A DNA stretch of 64,000 nucleotides, taken from positions 186,001 to 250,000 of the forward strand of contig NZ_PVNH01000006.1 of NCBI RefSeq assembly GCF_003001955.1, given 5' to 3'. The stretch is from Prauserella shujinwangii. GTDB taxonomy: Bacteria > Actinomycetota > Actinomycetes > Mycobacteriales > Pseudonocardiaceae. The stretch's first letter is position 1, and the number at the start of each line of letters is the position of its first letter. Below are positions 61,450 to 64,000 of this stretch, one piece after another. Below the pieces are notes generated by a model. It saw nothing but the letters and a program-made list of their open reading frames with translations. It made no database searches and was not told the origin of the DNA. A program made the translations under genes and the position numbers.

Positions 61450-62613
61450 TCACACCCGGCGCAGCACCGTGGAGTCGAGCTCAGTGACGGTGCGGTGCCC
61501 GGAAAGACCCATCGTCAGGTCGAAGTCGGCGAGCAGGCCGCGCAGCACGTGGCGCACCCCGTCCTCGCCGCCGTGCGCCAGCCCGTAGACGTAGGGCCTG
61601 CCGACCAGCACGGCACGCGCCCCCAGCGCGAGCGCCTTGAGCACGTCCGCGCCGGTGCGCACGCCGGAGTCGAACAGGACCGTGGCGCGCTCACCCACCG
61701 CGGTGGCGATCTCGGGCAGCATGTCCAGCGCGGCGACCGCGCCGTCCACCTGGCGGCCGCCGTGGTTGGAGACGATGATCCCGTCCATCCCGGCGTCCAC
61801 GGCGCGGCGGGCGTCGTCCACGTGCTGGATGCCCTTGAGCAGGATGGGGCCGTCCCAGTGCTCGCGCAGGAACGGCAGCGCGGACCAGTTCCGGTCCGTG
61901 CCGGTGACCATCGAGATCCAGCGCAGGATCGCCGTGGGCGCGTCCTCCTCCGGCGTCTTCTCCAGCAGCGACCGGAACGCCGGGTCGGTGAACGGCACGG
62001 CGAGGCCGTCGCCGTTCAGGAACGGCAGGTAGGCACCGTCGAGATCGGCGGGCCGCCAGCCGAGCGTCCACGTGTCGAGCGTGACGACGAGGGCCGTGTA
62101 GCCGGCCTCCTTCGCGCGGCGCAGGATGCTCCCGCACACGTCCGGGTCGTTCGGCCAGTACAGCTGGAACCAGCGGGGGCCGTCGCCGCTCGCCTCGGCG
62201 ACGGCCTCGATGCTGTGCGACGACGCCGTGGACAGCACCATCGGCAGGCGCAGGCCCGCCGCCGCGCGCGCGGTCGCCAGCTCCCCGTCGGGGTGCACGA
62301 TCGACTGCACGCCCACGGGCGCCAGCAGCACCGGCGCGGGCAGCTCCGTGCCGAGCACGGTCGTGGACAGGTCGCGTTCGGTGGCGTCGGTCAGCATCCG
62401 CGGCACGATCCGCCAGTGGTCGAACGCCGCGCGGTTGGCCCTGGCGGTGGCGCCGGAGCCCGCCGCGCCGGCCACGTACCAGAACGGCCCGGGTTCCAGC
62501 AGGTCCGCCGCGGACTCCTCGAGCCGGGTCGCGTCGGTGGTGAACGCGGGTGTGGTCCCGCCGTAGCCCTGCAGGTAGATCTCGTTCTGGTAGGAACCGA
62601 ACCGTTCGGTCAC
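61450..62613 (-). CDS. Alpha-hydroxy-acid oxidase, lactate 2-monooxygenase-like
   Basis: The 388-residue FMN enzyme has the catalytic His in SNHGGRQVDGA (near residue 290), the FMN phosphate region FDSGVRTGADVLKALALGA and GRPYVYGLAHGG. The N-terminal FGSYQNEIYLQGYGG segment and WFQLYWPND are specific to lactate 2-monooxygenase, which turns L-lactate into acetate and CO2. GTG 62613 has GGAGAGGGAGG upstream. The gene is divergent from the MerR/clamp fusion with an operator-like palindrome between them. Confidence 0.93.
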   Translation of the reverse strand: MTERFGSYQNEIYLQGYGGTTPAFTTDATRLEESAADLLEPGPFWYVAGAAGSGATARANRAAFDHWRIVPRMLTDATERDLSTTVLGTELPAPVLLAPVGVQSIVHPDGELATARAAAGLRLPMVLSTASSHSIEAVAEASGDGPRWFQLYWPNDPDVCGSILRRAKEAGYTALVVTLDTWTLGWRPADLDGAYLPFLNGDGLAVPFTDPAFRSLLEKTPEEDAPTAILRWISMVTGTDRNWSALPFLREHWDGPILLKGIQHVDDARRAVDAGMDGIIVSNHGGRQVDGAVAALDMLPEIATAVGERATVLFDSGVRTGADVLKALALGARAVLVGRPYVYGLAHGGEDGVRHVLRGLLADFDLTMGLSGHRTVTELDSTVLRRV

Positions 62614-62648
62614 GTGCACCTCCCTCTCCGTTCCCCCCACGCCTGTCC

Positions 62649-62662
62649 ATACCGGTCGGTAT
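62649..62662. promoter_or_regulatory. Operator-like inverted repeat in the divergent lactate-monooxygenase/MerR promoter
   Basis: ATACCGGTCGGTAT is an inverted repeat (ATACCG/CGGTAT with central GT), placed about midway between the two divergent starts. MerR proteins bind dyads in elongated spacers; the neighbouring MerR fusion is the candidate binder, but the assignment is inference. Confidence 0.45.
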
Positions 62663-62719
62663 CCTACGCACGCTCGCCGGGTTGACCTTCGAGTCGGTCG
62701 AACGCCCAGAATTCCTGCC

Positions 62720-63748
62720 ATGCCCGACGACCTGAGCATCGGCGAGTTCGCCCGCCGGACCGGCCTGACCCCGAGCGCGCTGCGCTTCTACGACGACTGC
62801 GGTGTGCTGCGGCCCGCGCGGACCGACGAGTCCAGCGGCTACCGCTTCTACGACCCCGGCCAGCAGCCCAGGGCGGAACGGCTGCGGGAGCTGCGCGCGG
62901 CCGGCCTGCCGCTGCCCGACGTCGCCGCGGTCCTCGACGGCTCCCCCGCCGAGGCCAGGCGGGTGCTGCGGGCGCACGCCCGCACGCTGCGGGAGCGGGC
63001 GGTCTCGGCGCAGGCGGCGCTCGCGGGGGTGCTGCGGGCGCTGCCCGACGCCGGGCACACCGAGGTGCGGCTCGGTGGACCGGAGCTGGCGAGTGCGGTG
63101 CGGCAGGTGGTGCCCTCGGCGGCGGCGACCGACGACGTCCCCGCGCTGGCGTGCGTGCTGCTGGAGCTCACCGGGGAGGAGGTGCGGCTCGTCGCCACCG
63201 ACCGGTACCGGCTCGCCGTGCGGGAGCTGCGGCCGCTCGGGGCCGAGGGCGACCCCCGGGAGCTGCTCGTCCCGGGCGCGGCCCTGGTGGAGGCCTCGGC
63301 GTGGGCCCGGGGACTGGCCGAGGTCACGATCGAGAGCGGCACGGCGGGGACCCGGCTGGCAGGCGGCGGAGCCGTGCGGGAACTGCCGGTGACCCGGGCG
63401 GAGTTCCCGGACTACCGGACGGTGCTGGCCGCGCTCGCGGCCCCCGCCCACCGGGTGCTGACCGGCAGGCGGGAGCTGCTGGCCGCGGTCGAGTCGGCCG
63501 GGGACCGGGTGGTTCTCGACGGCGGCGACGGAGTGCTGCGGGCCGGGGACCGCGCGCTGCCCGCCACGTGTTCCGGCCCGCCGCCGCGAATGGCGTTCGA
63601 CCCGGCGGTCCTCGGCCCGGCGCTGGCGGCGAGCGTGGGGCCGGACGTGCTGCTCGAGATCGCCGACGACGTCTCCCCGGTCGTGGTGCGCTCGGCCGAC
63701 CAGGGCGGGTTCACCACGCTCGTGATGCCCGTGGCCCTGCCCTCGTGA
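62720..63748 (+). CDS. MerR-family regulator fused to DNA polymerase III beta-clamp domains
   Basis: The protein has 342 residues. Residues 5-73 form a MerR winged helix (IGEFARRTGLTPSALRFYDD, GYRFYDPGQQ). Residues about 75-108 are a helical coiled-coil linker. Residues about 116-340 resemble sliding-clamp domains II and III: LELTGEEVRLVATDRYRLAV (149-168), EFPDYRTVL (228-236) and the C-terminal FTTLVMPVAL (331-340), like the DnaN ending YLLMPVRL. Clamp domain I is missing. ATG 62720. Divergent from the lactate monooxygenase, which it may regulate. The TGA lies in the 44-bp palindrome at 63744. Any role in replication is unknown. Confidence 0.88.
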   Translation: MPDDLSIGEFARRTGLTPSALRFYDDCGVLRPARTDESSGYRFYDPGQQPRAERLRELRAAGLPLPDVAAVLDGSPAEARRVLRAHARTLRERAVSAQAALAGVLRALPDAGHTEVRLGGPELASAVRQVVPSAAATDDVPALACVLLELTGEEVRLVATDRYRLAVRELRPLGAEGDPRELLVPGAALVEASAWARGLAEVTIESGTAGTRLAGGGAVRELPVTRAEFPDYRTVLAALAAPAHRVLTGRRELLAAVESAGDRVVLDGGDGVLRAGDRALPATCSGPPPRMAFDPAVLGPALAASVGPDVLLEIADDVSPVVVRSADQGGFTTLVMPVALPS

Positions 63749-63787
63749 GTGGTGACCGTGGTAAGAACCACGGTCGCCACTCACGAG
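63744..63787. repeat. 44-bp dispersed palindrome, copy 4
   Basis: It has CGTGAGTGGTGACCGTGGT...ACCACGGTCGCCACTCACG arms, complementary except for small mismatches, around AAGA. The MerR/clamp stop (63746-63748) is inside it and the convergent GMC oxidoreductase ends 14 bases beyond. The inner arms differ from copies 1-3, so only the CGTGAGTG/CACTCACGAG ends are conserved. Confidence 0.75.
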
Positions 63788-63800
63788 GCGGGGCAGGAGA

Positions 63801-64000
63801 TCACAGCCCCAGTTCGCCCAGCCGCACGCTGATCCTCGGGTCGGTCGAGACCACCGGTGCACCGGTGGCCACCCAGGGGTCACCGCCGAAGTAGCGCTGG
63901 AAGATCTTCTCCGCGGTGCGGGTGGCCAGCGCCTGCGTGGTGAGCGTCGGGTTGGGTCCGCCGAGCGCGTTGGGCAGCGCGGAGTTGTCGGCGATGAACA
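63801..64000 (-). CDS. C-terminus of a GMC-family oxidoreductase (partial, runs off right edge)
   Basis: The minus frame gives FIADNSALPNALGGPNPTLT then TTQALATRTAEKIFQRYFGG and ends TGA 63803-63801. The D-N-SALPN...NPTLT...A-x-R pattern is the C-terminal FAD/active-site motif of GMC oxidoreductases. The N-terminus lies beyond the window, so the substrate cannot be suggested. It is convergent with the MerR/clamp gene. Confidence 0.8.
   Translation of the reverse strand, partial: FIADNSALPNALGGPNPTLTTQALATRTAEKIFQRYFGGDPWVATGAPVVSTDPRISVRLGELGL

Overview
The window is high-GC actinobacterial chromosome, about 70% GC by eye, with frequent GTG starts and many ATGA/GTGA stop-start overlaps. Gene order and protein signatures point to the Pseudonocardiaceae (Amycolatopsis and relatives). 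This is inferred from the conserved dnaG-dgt and glyS-smtB-zur-uppS-recO-era-ybeY-phoH-rsmE-dnaJ-hrcA order shared with mycobacteria, an F420-dependent enzyme, a Streptomyces-type subtilisin inhibitor and a characteristic set of intergenic repeats. No 16S gene is present to settle the genus.

Layout. (1) 1-1839: a decayed integrative-element scar at a tRNA-Asn gene. A 65-bp copy of the tRNA 3' half lies at 262-326, and a frameshifted tyrosine-integrase tail sits next to the intact tRNA. One small membrane-protein gene survives between them. (2) 2005-13564: housekeeping genes (tam, dnaG, dgt, glyS) interleaved with an ECF41 sigma factor, an AhpD-like protein, a GT-C-like membrane protein coupled to a bacterial serpin, and a YdcF/SanA protein. 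(3) 13648-18273: a sortase with a surface protein, the zinc regulators SmtB and Zur, and a YcgR/YcgQ-type permease pair convergent with zur. (4) 18305-30380: a long minus-strand core block for cell-wall lipid carrier synthesis (uppS), DNA repair (recO), ribosome maturation (era, ybeY, rsmE), PhoH, HIT, DnaJ and HrcA. It is interrupted by a CD225-DUF2752-CD225 membrane cassette and by intergenic repeat arrays. (5) 30480-40539: a pyrimidine-catabolic island with MmsA, an omega-aminotransferase, a divergent PucR regulator, an NCS1 permease, a beta-ureidopropionase-like amidohydrolase, dihydropyrimidinase and an F420-type LLM oxidoreductase. (6) 40555-64000: accessory metabolism, including a serine hydrolase, an IdeR-boxed siderophore reductase, an ABC exporter, a ChoD-like oxidase, a thiolase-like protein, an SDR and an acyl-CoA synthetase. 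It also holds a PolA-like polymerase, a CaCA antiporter, HrpA, lactate monooxygenase and a MerR regulator fused to DNA sliding-clamp domains.

The genes work together mainly in three places. The 30.5-40.5 kb island can be read as a pathway from uracil or thymine through beta-alanine or beta-aminoisobutyrate to acetyl- or propionyl-CoA. Dihydropyrimidine dehydrogenase is absent and the LLM enzyme occupies its place. SmtB-Zur together with the YcgRQ pair looks like a zinc-homeostasis neighbourhood. The 18-30 kb block is the conserved growth and ribosome-assembly operon cluster.

The most unusual features are the MerR/beta-clamp fusion (62720-63748) and a 44-bp palindrome found at four convergent gene ends, where it supplies stop codons and a shared C-terminal tail. 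Others are two tandem 28-codon coupled mini-ORFs ahead of a CD225 gene, several distinct hairpin or tandem-repeat families in intergenic gaps, and the tRNA-Asn attachment-site duplication.
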